From Rhizobium etli CFN 42 (lineage in GTDB: Bacteria > Pseudomonadota > Alphaproteobacteria > Rhizobiales > Rhizobiaceae), in contig NC_007761.1 of NCBI RefSeq assembly GCF_000092045.1, positions 3,227,001-3,291,000 of the forward strand: DNA of 64,000 nt, read 5' to 3'. Numbering within the stretch: the stretch's first letter is position 1; every line of letters begins with the position of its first letter. Under the pieces are notes generated by a model, which saw only the letters and a list, made by a program, of their open reading frames with translations, made no database searches and was not told the DNA's origin. Below are positions 7,635 to 17,379 of the stretch, in pieces. The position numbers and the translations under genes were made by a program.

Positions 7635-8960
7635 ATGTCCAACCGCCTCAATGCACCGAACGATCTTCGTGCCTTCTGGATGCCATTTACGGCAAATCGC
7701 CAGTTCAAAAAGGAGCCGCGGTTATTCGTCGGCGCCAAGGACATGTATTATACCACCCATGACGGCCGTCAGGTGTTGGACGGTACCGCTGGCCTCTGGT
7801 GCGTCAACGCCGGCCACTGCCGCCCGAAGATCACCGAGGCGATCCGCGAACAGGCGGGCGAACTCGATTACGCGCCGGCGTTCCAGCTTGGTCATCCCAA
7901 GGCGTTCGAACTGGCGAACCGCCTGGTCGATATCGCTCCGGAAGGCATGGACCACGTCCTCTACACCAATTCCGGTTCCGAATCCGTCGAGACCGCCCTG
8001 AAGGTGGCGCTTGCCTATCACCGCGTGAAGGGCAACGGTTCGCGTTTCCGCCTGATCGGCCGCGAGCGCGGCTATCACGGCGTCAATTTCGGCGGCATCT
8101 CCGTTGGCGGCATCGTCGCCAACCGCAAGATGTTCGGCACGCTTCTGACCGGTGTCGATCACATGCCGCACACCCACCAGCCCGGCAAGAACAACTTCAC
8201 CCGCGGCGAGCCCGAGCATGGCGGCGACATCGCCACCGAACTCGAGCGCATCGTCACGCTGCATGACGCCTCCACCATCGCCGCCGTCATCGTGGAGCCG
8301 GTGGCGGGCTCCACGGGCGTCTTGATTCCGCCGAAAGGCTACCTGCAGAAGCTGCGCGAAATCTGTACCAAACATGGCATCCTTCTGATCTTCGACGAAG
8401 TCATCACCGGCTTCGGCCGTCTCGGCGCCCCCTTCGCCGCGCAATATTACGACGTCAAGCCCGACATGATCACCACCGCCAAGGGGCTGACCAACGGCGT
8501 CATTCCGATGGGCGCCGTCTTCGTCACCTCCGAGATCCATGACGCCTTCATGAACGGGCCGGAGCACATGATCGAGTTTTTCCACGGCTATACCTATTCC
8601 GGGAACCCGATCGCTTCCGCCGCAGCCCTCGCCACGCTCGACACCTACAAGGAAGAAGGTCTGCTCACCCGCGCCGCCGAGCTCTCCGACTATTGGGCCG
8701 ATGCGCTGCATTCGCTCAGGGACTGCCCCAACGTCATTGATATCAGGAACACCGGACTGATCGGCGCAATCGAACTCGACCCAATCGCCGGCGAGCCGAC
8801 GAAGCGCGCCTTCACCGCCTTCCTGAAGGCCTATGAGAGCGGGCTTCTGATCCGCACCACCGGCGACATCATCGCACTCTCCCCGCCGCTGATCATCGAG
8901 AAGCAGCATATCGACGAACTCTTCGGCAAGCTGAGGACCATCCTTCAGAACAACATCTGA
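7635..8960 (+). CDS. Class III omega-amino acid:pyruvate aminotransferase
   Basis: PLP-dependent transaminase of 441 residues, the usual length. Fold-type I class III motifs are clear: the phosphate-binding TNSGSESVETALK at 111-123, Asp254 in LIFDEVITGFGR, and the Schiff-base lysine Lys283 in TTAKGLTNG. The W-M-P-F-T start and GTAGLWCVNAGH region are typical of beta-alanine/omega-amino-acid:pyruvate transaminases (EC 2.6.1.18). Likely substrates are beta-alanine, taurine-like or polyamine-derived amines with pyruvate as acceptor; the exact substrate cannot be read from sequence. It stands alone, with an AGGAGAA ribosome site and a strong terminator just after it. Confidence 0.88.
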   Translation: MSNRLNAPNDLRAFWMPFTANRQFKKEPRLFVGAKDMYYTTHDGRQVLDGTAGLWCVNAGHCRPKITEAIREQAGELDYAPAFQLGHPKAFELANRLVDIAPEGMDHVLYTNSGSESVETALKVALAYHRVKGNGSRFRLIGRERGYHGVNFGGISVGGIVANRKMFGTLLTGVDHMPHTHQPGKNNFTRGEPEHGGDIATELERIVTLHDASTIAAVIVEPVAGSTGVLIPPKGYLQKLREICTKHGILLIFDEVITGFGRLGAPFAAQYYDVKPDMITTAKGLTNGVIPMGAVFVTSEIHDAFMNGPEHMIEFFHGYTYSGNPIASAAALATLDTYKEEGLLTRAAELSDYWADALHSLRDCPNVIDIRNTGLIGAIELDPIAGEPTKRAFTAFLKAYESGLLIRTTGDIIALSPPLIIEKQHIDELFGKLRTILQNNI

Positions 8961-8983
8961 AGACGCTCACGAGGCTCAGTACC

Positions 8984-9020
8984 AAAGACCCGCGATGGAC
9001 AATGTTCTCGCGGGTCTTTT
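8984..9020 (+). terminator. Terminator after the aminotransferase
   Basis: Perfect 12-base stem (AAAGACCCGCGA with its complement at 9008-9019), 12-base loop and a TTTT tail. The leading A-run makes it usable in both directions, so it probably also ends the convergent HD-GYP transcript whose stop is at 9039. Confidence 0.85.
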
Positions 9021-9038
9021 CGTCTGAAAATGCAAACC

Positions 9039-9953
9039 TCAGCTCACAGAGGCGACGGAAAGGCAGAGGGCGAACTTTTTCAGGAGCTGGCGATCGAAAT
9101 GCCCCTCGGCGCCGAACATCCATTTCAGTGCCTGGCTGGCACTCCACGGCGCCTTATATGGCCGCACAGAGGTAATGGCGTCATACACATCGCAGATCGT
9201 GGCCATCCGGGCGTGGAGGCTCACCTCGCTGGCGGGCAAGCTGCGCGGATAGCCTTTGCCGTCGATGCGTTCGTGATGATTGAGGCAAACGTCGAGAACG
9301 ATGTCCGACATGCCCTCCTGCCGCGACAGGATCGCGTGCCCCTTCTCCGGATGGCCCCGAAGTAAGCCGATCTCATCCTTTTCCAGGGGCCCCGTCTTGT
9401 TCAGCACCTCAAGCGGAACTTCAAGCTTGCCGACATCGTGCAGCAAACCCGCGGTGCCGAGCATCTGAATTGTATGCTCGTCGAGCGCGAGATGGCGGCT
9501 GAAAAGGATCATCAGCGCGCTCACCGAAATGGAATGCAAAAAAGTTACCTCGTCTTTTGATTTCAGGCGCGTGACGCTCAGGAACACCGCGGGGTTCTCA
9601 TCCATCGACTTGGAGACGGACGAAATCAGCGGCGCCACGTGATCTATGCTGACTCCATCGCCGTTCCGCAGCTTTGCGAAAGCCTCTTCCAACAACTGCA
9701 CTGATTTCTGGACGGTCTCTCGCGCGGCCTGAATGTCGATCTCGACGTCACGGCCCGGCAGGCGGTTGGTATCGAGCCCCTTGCTGGTATTGATGACGAC
9801 GCTGGCAGTGCCGCATTTACGAATTTTGGCAGCATCGACTTCGCGCCGCAGGGAAAATCTGCGCTTGCACAAAAACGGATCCTGCCACAGGCCCTCGATA
9901 ACCTCCACAAACATTCCGATACACACCTGACCGGCGTCGATACGCTTGAGCAT
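9039..9953 (-). CDS. HD-GYP cyclic-di-GMP phosphodiesterase, short C-terminus
   Basis: A 304-residue cytoplasmic protein. Residues 1-about 130 form the DUF3391 N-terminal domain; the HD-GYP domain follows with His172-Asp173 in LLHDVGKLEVP, HHERIDGKGYP at 226-236 (GYP at 234-236) and the later CDVYDA with Asp255. All catalytic residues I can check are present, so it should hydrolyse c-di-GMP. Relatives with this layout are usually about 370-420 residues and continue with a segment like YPVGSLVRL; here the frame stops right after FALCLSV. The missing tail lies outside the catalytic core. The protein ends against the shared terminator with the aminotransferase. Confidence 0.85.
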   Translation of the reverse strand: MLKRIDAGQVCIGMFVEVIEGLWQDPFLCKRRFSLRREVDAAKIRKCGTASVVINTSKGLDTNRLPGRDVEIDIQAARETVQKSVQLLEEAFAKLRNGDGVSIDHVAPLISSVSKSMDENPAVFLSVTRLKSKDEVTFLHSISVSALMILFSRHLALDEHTIQMLGTAGLLHDVGKLEVPLEVLNKTGPLEKDEIGLLRGHPEKGHAILSRQEGMSDIVLDVCLNHHERIDGKGYPRSLPASEVSLHARMATICDVYDAITSVRPYKAPWSASQALKWMFGAEGHFDRQLLKKFALCLSVASVS

Positions 9954-10412
9954 CAGATCTCTGTTTCCCGATAGGTCTATCTTTGTATAGTTCTCTGTTT
10001 CAATGCGGCGGTATTCGGGGTCTCCTGGATACTACTGCCATTGGCCAAACTATCGGTTAATAGGAAAGTTAAAGACAACCTTACGGATGTGATATCGTCC
10101 GGAGGCAGGTCGTGACCATTCGCCGCCTCGCCGCTGAAAACCATCCAAAAACCGAAGGAAATGATCCATTCCGGCTGAATTTTCGGCCGGATCAGCCGAA
10201 TTTCCTTCCATTTTGTTATGAACTTGCGCAAGCTCATCAAAATTTCTAGAAATCTTGCCATGAGCCCTGCCCGAGTCAAACATGGCCGGCGGGTTCGCTG
10301 ATCGCACCGTTACCGGTCGTCCTTGGCGCAGCCTCTGGAGGCTGTTGAATGATCGGGAAAGCCGGCGCGGCACATCATCACGGGTCGACGACCCCATCCA
10401 AGGAGACAGACC
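9954..10412 (+). other. 459-base intergenic region with a short dyad
   Basis: No gene is supported here; small frames on the minus strand have no ribosome site and no family character. The region holds the divergent promoters for the HD-GYP gene and the branched-chain amino-acid binding protein. A perfect 7-2-7 dyad (CAGCCTC, TG, GAGGCTG) at 10329-10344 lies about 70 bases before the binding-protein start and could be an operator or leader hairpin. Nothing else recognised. Confidence 0.5.
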
Positions 10413-11516
10413 ATGACCCTCAAGACATTGACGGCGACCCTCGTCGCGTCACTCGCCTTTGCGCCCCTTGCTCATGCCGATATCGCCATCGGCCTGATCG
10501 CGCCGCTGACCGGTCCCGTCGCCGCCTATGGCGACCAGGTGAAGAACGGCGCTCAGACTGCCGTCGATGAGATCAACAAGAAGGGCGGCATTCTCGGTGA
10601 GAAAGTCGTGCTGGAACTGGCCGACGATGCCGGCGAACCGAAGCAGGGCGTTTCAGCCGCCAACAAGGTTGTCGGCGACGGCATCCGCTTTGTCGTCGGC
10701 CCAGTGACATCGGGCGTTGCTATCCCCGTGTCGGACGTTTTGGCTGAAAACGGCGTGCTGATGGTCACCCCGACCGCAACAGCCCCCGACCTCACCAAGC
10801 GCGGCCTCGCCAACGTGCTGCGCACCTGCGGCCGCGACGATCAGCAGGCCGAAGTCGCCGCCAAATACGTGCTGAAGAATTTCAAGGACAAACGCATTGC
10901 CATCGTCAACGACAAGGGTGCCTATGGCAAGGGTCTTGCCGACGCCTTCAAGGCGACGCTGAATGCCGGCGGCATTACCGAAGTCGTCAATGATGCGATC
11001 ACCCCTGGCGACAAGGATTTCAGCGCCCTCACCACCCGTATCAAGTCCGAGAAGGTCGACATTGTCTATTTCGGCGGCTACCACCCGGAAGGCGGCCTGC
11101 TCGCCCGCCAGTTGCATGACCTCTCCGCCAACGCGATGATCATCGGCGGCGACGGCCTCTCGAACACCGAATTCTGGGCGATCGGCACCGATGCGGCAGC
11201 AGGCACGCTGTTCACCAATGCTTCCGATGCCACCAAGAACCCGGACTCCAAGGCTGCCGCCGAAGCGCTTACCGCCAAAAACATTCCAGCCGAAGCCTTT
11301 ACGCTCAACGCCTACGCCGCGGTCGAAGTTCTGAAAGCGGGCATCGAAAAGGCCGGCAGCGCCGAGGATGCGGAAGCCGTCGCGGCCGCTCTGAAGGGCG
11401 GCATGGAGGTTCCGACCGCTATCGGCAAGCTTACTTACGGCGAGACCGGCGACCTGACCTCGCAGAGCTTCTCGCTCTACAAGTGGGAAGGCGGGAAGAT
11501 CGTCGCTGCCGAGTAG
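10413..11516 (+). CDS. Branched-chain amino acid ABC transporter binding protein
   Basis: Periplasmic binding protein of the LivJ/LivK/BraC class, 367 residues, with a signal peptide cleaved after residue 22 (AHA-D). The mature start [19 protein letters not shown] and the [20 protein letters not shown] (conserved Cys) and GGYHPEGG regions are typical of type I periplasmic folds for Leu/Ile/Val. A start at 10413 has AGGAGA 9 bases upstream. No permease or ATPase genes are beside it, so it must work with a transporter encoded elsewhere; R. leguminosarum is known to have an orphan receptor, BraC3, that feeds BraDEFG. I cannot tell whether this is that protein. Confidence 0.88.
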   Translation: MTLKTLTATLVASLAFAPLAHADIAIGLIAPLTGPVAAYGDQVKNGAQTAVDEINKKGGILGEKVVLELADDAGEPKQGVSAANKVVGDGIRFVVGPVTSGVAIPVSDVLAENGVLMVTPTATAPDLTKRGLANVLRTCGRDDQQAEVAAKYVLKNFKDKRIAIVNDKGAYGKGLADAFKATLNAGGITEVVNDAITPGDKDFSALTTRIKSEKVDIVYFGGYHPEGGLLARQLHDLSANAMIIGGDGLSNTEFWAIGTDAAAGTLFTNASDATKNPDSKAAAEALTAKNIPAEAFTLNAYAAVEVLKAGIEKAGSAEDAEAVAAALKGGMEVPTAIGKLTYGETGDLTSQSFSLYKWEGGKIVAAE

Positions 11517-11538
11517 TTCACGGATCTCGTGAAACAGG

Positions 11539-11570
11539 ATCGGGTGCCTTGCGGCGCCCGATTTGTATTT
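11539..11570 (+). terminator. Terminator after the branched-chain binding protein
   Basis: Ten-base stem with one G-T pair (11539-11548 with 11553-11562) and loop TTGC, followed by TTGTATTT. It lies 22 bases after the stop codon. Confidence 0.75.
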
Positions 11571-11589
11571 GGGCGTCAGTTTGTCTTCT

Positions 11590-11880
11590 TCAGATCACCG
11601 CGCATGTAATCCTCGAGCGTGGTTGGAGTAGTGAGAACCAATGGCTGGCTATAGGTTCTGTTGGGCAGAGGTCTTGGAACGATTGTATGGATTGGGCAAG
11701 GATACTACGCTTGAGGCTCGCATCCATAGCCTCGCTTCCAGACGGCTTTGCCAGCGTGACGCTAGCCACCTCTTCGTATTTGTCAGTCTTGAAGGCAACC
11801 GAATTTTGCGCGGTCTTCGTCGTTTCACAACCGCTCAACAAAAGAACAGCCGCACAGGCGGCCGAAATAATTGCTTTCAT
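11590..11880 (-). CDS. Small putative lipoprotein, 96 aa
   Basis: The N-terminus is a clear lipoprotein signal: MKAIIS, a hydrophobic run and the lipobox LLSGC, with lipidation expected on Cys18. The mature part has a Thr/Lys-rich start and no domain I recognise. The start at 11880 has AAGG about 9 bases upstream. The C-terminal third (after about residue 60) is less convincing as a conserved protein and may be a frame-altered tail. It is convergent with the branched-chain binding protein. Probably anchored in the outer or inner membrane leaflet; function unknown. Confidence 0.55.
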   Translation of the reverse strand: MKAIISAACAAVLLLSGCETTKTAQNSVAFKTDKYEEVASVTLAKPSGSEAMDASLKRSILAQSIQSFQDLCPTEPIASHWFSLLQPRSRITCAVI

Positions 11881-12025
11881 ATCATGGCCTTGAGTTGGGA
11901 ATTAGCATCTGTATTCTGGCTTCACTAGCATTGCCACGGTCAAGTCGGAAGCGGTCCGAAATATAACCAAAGAGTTTTTCCGCGCTTATCACAGAAGCAG
12001 CAGAAACCAGTCGAAGAGGTAGACC

Positions 12026-13723
12026 ATGACCACCAAGCTCGAACGTCTCATCGACCAGGGTGTAGGCCGTATCCCCGCCGATATCGTGCTGAAGGGCGGC
12101 AGCTTCTTTGATCTCGTCACCGGCGAAATCGTCCGCTCCGACATCGCCATCGGCGCCGACCGCATCGTCGGGACTTCAGGCGACTATAGGGGCGAGACCG
12201 AGATCGATATATCCGGCAGAACAGTCGTTCCCGGCTTCATCGACACGCATCTGCACATCGAATCCTCGCTGGTGACGCCGCATGAATTCGATCGCTGCGT
12301 CTTGCCCTATGGCGTCACCACCGCCATCTGCGATCCGCACGAGATCGCCAATGTGCTCGGTACCGAGGGCATCGAATTCTTCCTCGAATCCGCACTGGAG
12401 ACGATCATGGACATCCGCGTCCAGCTCTCTTCCTGCGTGCCGGCAACGCATCTTGAAACTGCGGGCGCCGACTTGCCGATCGAGCGCCTGCTGCCCTTCC
12501 GCGATCATCCCAAGGTGATCGGCCTTGCCGAGTTCATGAATTTCCCCGGCGTGATTCACAAGGATTCCGTCTGCATGGCCAAGCTCGACGCCTTCCAGGG
12601 CGGCCATATCGATGGCCACGCGCCGCTTCTTTCCGGCAACGACCTCAACGGCTATCTCTCGGCCGGCATCCGCACCGAGCATGAGTGCACGAGCGCCGCC
12701 GAGGCGCTCGAAAAGATTCGCAAGGGCATGCACATCCTGGTGCGCGAGGGCTCGGTCTCCAAGGACCTCGCCGCGCTGATTCCCATCATCACCGAGCGGC
12801 TTTCACCTTACCTCGCGCTCTGCACCGACGACCGCAATCCGCTCGATATCGCCGAGCAGGGCCATCTCGATCATATGATTCGCACGGCGATGGCGAGCGG
12901 CGTCGAGCCGCTCGCCATCTACCGCGCCGCCTCGATCTCTGCCGCCCGCGCCTTCGGCCTTAGAGACCGCGGCCTGGTGGCGCCGGGCTGGCGTGCCGAT
13001 CTCGTGGTTCTCGACAGCCTGCAAAGCTGCCGTGCAGAGATGGTTTTTTCCGCCGGCCGCCGTGTCAGCGACGCACTTTTTGCCACGCGCAAACCTGTCG
13101 CCCCGATCGGTCTCGACAGCGTCAAGGCCCGGCCGGTCAATGCCGCCCATTTTGGAGTGCCGGTCGCCGAGGGCGAAACATCGGTCATCGGCGTCATGCC
13201 GGGCAAGATCATCACCGAGCATCGCCGCTACCGCTTGCCGGCCAAGGGCAATGAGACAACGGTCGATCTAACCAACGACATCATCAAGGTCGCCGTCATC
13301 GAGCGTCACGGCAAGAATGGCAATCATGCCAATGGCTTCGTCCAGGGCTTCGGCCTGAAGAAGGGTGCGATCGCCTCCACCGTCGGCCATGACAGCCACA
13401 ATATCTGCGTCGTCGGGGTCAATGAGGATGACATGGCTTACGCCGCAAATCGCCTCGGAGAAATCAAGGGCGGCTTCGTGGTCGTTGAGGACGGCAAGAT
13501 CACCGGCGAAATCGCGCTGCCCGTCGCCGGCCTGATGAGCATCGAGCCTTACGAGACAGTGCGCGACACGCTGCACCATCTGCGCCAGGCCGCCTTGGCA
13601 CTCGGCGCCACGCTGCATGAGCCCTTCCTCCAACTGGCCTTCCTGCCGCTGCCCGTCATCCCGCATCTGAAGATTTCCGACCGCGGCATGGTCGACGTGG
13701 ACAAGTTCGCGCTGATCGGGTGA
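12026..13723 (+). CDS. ade: Adenine deaminase
   Basis: Converts adenine to hypoxanthine and ammonia for purine salvage or catabolism. The 565-residue length fits the Ade/YicP amidohydrolase family. The metal-binding DTHLHIES motif is near residue 74-81, followed by the [11 protein letters not shown] block, a GHAP histidine near 198, EHECTS near 220, and ALCTDDRNP near 275. The C-terminal domain with [14 protein letters not shown] is typical of the family. The start has AGAGG about 8 bases upstream. It stands alone, convergent with the alpha-glucosidase gene, which ends 21 bases later. Its hypoxanthine product could enter the xanthine dehydrogenase route encoded further along. Confidence 0.95.
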   Translation: MTTKLERLIDQGVGRIPADIVLKGGSFFDLVTGEIVRSDIAIGADRIVGTSGDYRGETEIDISGRTVVPGFIDTHLHIESSLVTPHEFDRCVLPYGVTTAICDPHEIANVLGTEGIEFFLESALETIMDIRVQLSSCVPATHLETAGADLPIERLLPFRDHPKVIGLAEFMNFPGVIHKDSVCMAKLDAFQGGHIDGHAPLLSGNDLNGYLSAGIRTEHECTSAAEALEKIRKGMHILVREGSVSKDLAALIPIITERLSPYLALCTDDRNPLDIAEQGHLDHMIRTAMASGVEPLAIYRAASISAARAFGLRDRGLVAPGWRADLVVLDSLQSCRAEMVFSAGRRVSDALFATRKPVAPIGLDSVKARPVNAAHFGVPVAEGETSVIGVMPGKIITEHRRYRLPAKGNETTVDLTNDIIKVAVIERHGKNGNHANGFVQGFGLKKGAIASTVGHDSHNICVVGVNEDDMAYAANRLGEIKGGFVVVEDGKITGEIALPVAGLMSIEPYETVRDTLHHLRQAALALGATLHEPFLQLAFLPLPVIPHLKISDRGMVDVDKFALIG

Positions 13724-13744
13724 GTAGCGCCGGGTTGGGAGTGC

Positions 13745-15466
13745 TTACTGCCAGGCCTCCGGCAATTCACCCTCGACAGGTTTCGCAACGGGCACCTTCC
13801 CGAGCAGCTTCGAGAGGCCACCAACACGCGCACAAAACCCGTCCAGCGCCGCAAGCGTCACCGTTCCGGCATCGTCCACAGCCTCGTAGCCCGGCATGGC
13901 CAAGGGCTCTCCGAATGCCATGCCGTCAGGCAGGCGGAATTCCGCCGGTTTGCGCGTCAGGTTGAAAACGAACAGCAGTTTCTCTCTGTCCTTTTCGCGG
14001 GTGAAGGCGAGCAGGTCCTGATTGGTGCCGATGAAGGTCATCTCGCCGTCGATCAGCGCGGGGTGGCTCTTCCGGAAGGCGAGCGTCCGGCGGTAGTGGT
14101 GCAGCACCGAGCTGTCGCTATCCTCCTGCGTATCCACGGAAAGCGCAGCCTGCTCGTAGGGCACCGGCAGCCAGCTCTTTTCAGCCGAGGTGAAGCCCGC
14201 ATGCGCCTTGCCGGCCTCCCAGGGCATCGGCGTGCGGCATCCGTCGCGACCCTTGAAGGCCGGCCAGAAGCGGATGCCGTAGGGATCGCGCAGATCCTCG
14301 AAGGCAAGCTCCGCTTCCGGCAGTCCGAGCTCTTCGCCCTGATAAAGGCAGATCGAACCGCGCAGCGCCGCAAGTACCGAGATCGCGAGCTTGGCGATAA
14401 CCGGCCGCTCCTCCTCGGTCAGTGCAAACCGGCTGACATGGCGCATGACGTCATGATTGGAGAAAGCCCAGCAGACCCAACCGTCGGTCACCGATTTCTG
14501 GAAGGCTTCGACGCAGCCGCGGATATGCGCGGCGGTGAAATCAGGCCCCAGCAGATCGAAGGTGTAACACATGTGCAGCTTGTCGTTGCCGCTCGTATAG
14601 GCGGCCACCGTCTTCAGCGAGCGAGCCCCGTCACCGACTTCGCCGACGGTCGTGCGATCGTCATAGCGGTCGAGCAGCGCCCGAAAGCGCTTGAGGAAGC
14701 CGATATTTTCCGGCTGCGTCTTGTCGTAGAGGTGGTTCTGCATGCCGTAAGGATTGGTGTCGGGCGCATCGAGGCCCCCATCACTGGTATCGGGCTCGTG
14801 CGGCGGATTGCTTCTGAGCTGCTTATCGCAGAAATAATAGTTGACCGTGTCCAGCCGGAAGCCGTCGACACCGCGGTCGAGCCAGAACCTCACCGTCTCC
14901 AGCACCGCCTCCTGCACTTCTGCGCTGTGGAAATTGAGATCAGGCTGCGAAGTCAGGAAATTGTGCTGGTAATATTGCCGGCGCACACCGTCCCATTCCC
15001 AACCGGGGCCGCCGAAGATCGACAGCCAGTTGTTCGGCGCCGTCCCATCGGGCTTCGGATCGGCCCAGACATACCAGTCCGCCTTCGGATTGCTCCGGCT
15101 CGCCCGGCTCTCTGCGAACCATGGATGTCGGTCGGAAGTGTGCGAGATCACCTGGTCGATGATGACTTTGATGCCGAGCCTGTGCGCCTCGGCCAACATC
15201 TCGTCGAAATCGGCGAGCGTCCCGAAGATCGGGTCGACATCGCAATAATCGGAAACGTCGTAACCCATGTCGGCCATGGGAGACTTGAAGAAGGGCGAAA
15301 GCCAGATCGCATCGACGCCGAGGCTGGCGATATGCGGCAGCCGGCGGGTGATCCCTTTGAGATCGCCGAGCCCATCGCTGTTGGTGTCCTGAAACGAGCG
15401 CGGGTAGACCTGATAGATCACCGCTCCGCGCCACCAGTCCGCATTTCCGCCTGCCTGCAATGCCAT
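13745..15466 (-). CDS. GH13 alpha-glucosidase / oligo-1,6-glucosidase type
   Basis: A 573-residue cytoplasmic glycoside hydrolase without signal peptide. GH13 regions are visible: DQVISHTSDRH at 104-114, GFRLDTVN with nucleophile Asp206, TVGEVGD with acid/base Glu276, and FSNHDVMRH with Asp339. Family character is close to AglA of S. meliloti, which hydrolyses alpha-glucosides such as sucrose, trehalose or maltose after uptake. The aglEFGK transporter partners are not in this window, so it is either a paralogue or a separated gene. An AGGAGAGATAGCC stretch precedes the ATG. Exact linkage specificity cannot be read. Confidence 0.88.
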   Translation of the reverse strand: MALQAGGNADWWRGAVIYQVYPRSFQDTNSDGLGDLKGITRRLPHIASLGVDAIWLSPFFKSPMADMGYDVSDYCDVDPIFGTLADFDEMLAEAHRLGIKVIIDQVISHTSDRHPWFAESRASRSNPKADWYVWADPKPDGTAPNNWLSIFGGPGWEWDGVRRQYYQHNFLTSQPDLNFHSAEVQEAVLETVRFWLDRGVDGFRLDTVNYYFCDKQLRSNPPHEPDTSDGGLDAPDTNPYGMQNHLYDKTQPENIGFLKRFRALLDRYDDRTTVGEVGDGARSLKTVAAYTSGNDKLHMCYTFDLLGPDFTAAHIRGCVEAFQKSVTDGWVCWAFSNHDVMRHVSRFALTEEERPVIAKLAISVLAALRGSICLYQGEELGLPEAELAFEDLRDPYGIRFWPAFKGRDGCRTPMPWEAGKAHAGFTSAEKSWLPVPYEQAALSVDTQEDSDSSVLHHYRRTLAFRKSHPALIDGEMTFIGTNQDLLAFTREKDREKLLFVFNLTRKPAEFRLPDGMAFGEPLAMPGYEAVDDAGTVTLAALDGFCARVGGLSKLLGKVPVAKPVEGELPEAWQ

Positions 15467-15750
15467 CGGCTATCTCTCCTGCCTCGTTTGCGCGACACAC
15501 TAAAGCGGACGCAACAAAAGACAACCACGTGAAGCCGTTATGAATGGAGCCGAAACCGCCGCGACGCTTCGTCGCGATCCAACAAGAGGGAGACGTATAT
15601 AGGCTTGTCCACAACCGCAAACCAGCCTCCGGATTTGGGGTTGCAACGCAAAGCCTTTGCGATAAGGTGCGCACTGACCTGCACGTAAGAGGTCGAATAC
15701 CGGGAACAGATGTCTAATAAAGGCGCAAAGCCTAGAAAGGTGGACCCACG

Positions 15751-17331
15751 ATGAACCAGTTCACGAAAAAATTTCTCGCCTCCGCAGTGCTTGGCACATT
15801 GCTGGCGTTTTCGGCGCAAGCGGCGACGCTCAACATCCACAATGGTGGCGATCCGCAATCGCTCGATCCGCAGAAACTTTCCGGTGACTGGGAGAACCGG
15901 ATCGCCGGCGACATTTTCGAAGGCCTCGTCACCGAAGATGCCAAGGACAATCCAATTCCCGGCCAGGCCGAAAGCTGGACCATCTCGCCTGACGGCAAGG
16001 TCTACACGTTCAAGCTTCGCGACGGCATCAAGTGGTCCGATGGCCAGCCGGTCACGGCAGGAGACTTCGTCTTCGCCTTGCAGCGCCTCGTCGACCCGAA
16101 GAACGCCGCCGACTACGCCTATCTGCAGTTCACCATCAAGAACGCCGAAAAGATCAACAAGGGTGAGATTACCGACCTCAATCAGCTCGGCGTCAAAGCG
16201 ATCGACGACAAGACGCTCGAAATCACGCTTGAGAACCCGACCCCCTATTTCCTCAACGCCCTGATGCACTACACCGCCTATCCGCTGCCGAAACATGTCG
16301 TCGAGGCGAAGGGCCAGGATTGGGTCAAGATCGGCAACATCGTCACCAACGGCCCCTATAAGCCGGTCGAATGGGTCCCCGGCTCGCATGTCACCACGGT
16401 CAAGAACGACCAGTGGTACGGCACCAAGGACCTGAAGATCGACGGCGCCAAGTTCTTCGTGCTCGAAGATCAGGAAGCGGCGCTGAAGCGCTACCGCGCC
16501 GGCGAATTCGATATCCTCACCGACTTCCCGACCGACCAGTACGAATGGATGAAGAAGAACCTGCCGTCCCAGGCGCATGTCGCCCCATTCTCCGGCCTTT
16601 ATTATTACGTCGTCAACTCGCAGAAGCCTCCTTTCAGCGACAAGCGCGTCCGCCAGGCTCTCTCCATGGCGATCAACCGCGAAGTGATCGGCCCGCAGAT
16701 CCTCGGCACCGGCGAGCTGCCGGCCTATTCCTGGGTTCCGCCAGGCACTGCCAATTACGGCGAGCCGGCCTATGTCAGCTGGAAGGACCTGCCTTACAAG
16801 GACAAGGTCGCCGAGGCCAAGAAGCTGCTTGCCGACGCCGGATTCGGCCCAGATAAGCCGCTCCACGCGGTCCTCAGCTACAATACCAATGACAACCACA
16901 AGCGCATCGCCGTCGCGATCGCTTCCATGTGGAAGCCGCTCGGCGTCGATGTCGAGCTCGTCAATGCCGAAACCAAGGTGCATTACGACCAGATGCAGCG
17001 CGGCCAGGTGGAAATCGGCCGTGCCGGCTGGCTCGCCGATTACAATGACCCGGACAACTTCCTGAACCTGCTGGTGACAGGCGTCCAGATGAACTACGGC
17101 CGCTGGTCGAATCCCGATTACGACAAGATGATCAAGGACGGCAACGCCGAAACCGACCTGAAGAAGCGCGCCGAAATCTTCAAGAAGGCCGAGCAGCTGG
17201 CGCTGGATGAATCCGCCGCCTTGCCGATCTACTATTACGTCTCGAAGAATGTCGTCTCCCCGAAGGTCGAAGGCTTCGTCGACAACATCCAGGACATCCA
17301 CCGCACGCGCTGGCTGTCGATGAAAGAGTAA
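15751..17331 (+). CDS. oppA: Oligopeptide ABC transporter, periplasmic binding protein
   Basis: Periplasmic receptor of 526 residues with a signal peptide ending at SAQA-A (residue 24-25). The mature protein opens with the SBP family 5 pattern HNGGDPQSLDPQKLSG and carries the usual WSDGQPVTAGDFV and RVRQALSMAINRE motifs. AAGGTGG lies upstream of the ATG. First gene of a five-gene run in OppA-B-C-D-F order, so the complex should import peptides of about 2-5 residues, feeding carbon and nitrogen or cell-wall peptide recycling. A perfect hairpin separates it from oppB. Confidence 0.92.
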   Translation: MNQFTKKFLASAVLGTLLAFSAQAATLNIHNGGDPQSLDPQKLSGDWENRIAGDIFEGLVTEDAKDNPIPGQAESWTISPDGKVYTFKLRDGIKWSDGQPVTAGDFVFALQRLVDPKNAADYAYLQFTIKNAEKINKGEITDLNQLGVKAIDDKTLEITLENPTPYFLNALMHYTAYPLPKHVVEAKGQDWVKIGNIVTNGPYKPVEWVPGSHVTTVKNDQWYGTKDLKIDGAKFFVLEDQEAALKRYRAGEFDILTDFPTDQYEWMKKNLPSQAHVAPFSGLYYYVVNSQKPPFSDKRVRQALSMAINREVIGPQILGTGELPAYSWVPPGTANYGEPAYVSWKDLPYKDKVAEAKKLLADAGFGPDKPLHAVLSYNTNDNHKRIAVAIASMWKPLGVDVELVNAETKVHYDQMQRGQVEIGRAGWLADYNDPDNFLNLLVTGVQMNYGRWSNPDYDKMIKDGNAETDLKKRAEIFKKAEQLALDESAALPIYYYVSKNVVSPKVEGFVDNIQDIHRTRWLSMKE

Positions 17332-17339
17332 GGGAAAAC

Positions 17340-17368
17340 GGTCCTTCCCGCACACTGCGGGAAGGACC
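17340..17368 (+). terminator. Hairpin between oppA and oppB
   Basis: Perfect 13-base stem (17340-17352 with 17356-17368) with a 3-base loop, no T-run, 12 bases before the oppB ATG. It probably protects the upstream oppA mRNA from 3' decay or partly terminates, raising binding protein over permease. It lacks the U-tract of a full terminator. Confidence 0.6.
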
Positions 17369-17379
17369 GGCCCACGACC

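Noticed and set aside
14063..15532. A 489-codon plus-strand frame opposite the alpha-glucosidase
   Set aside because: Antisense shadow; the glucosidase on the other strand has all GH13 catalytic residues.
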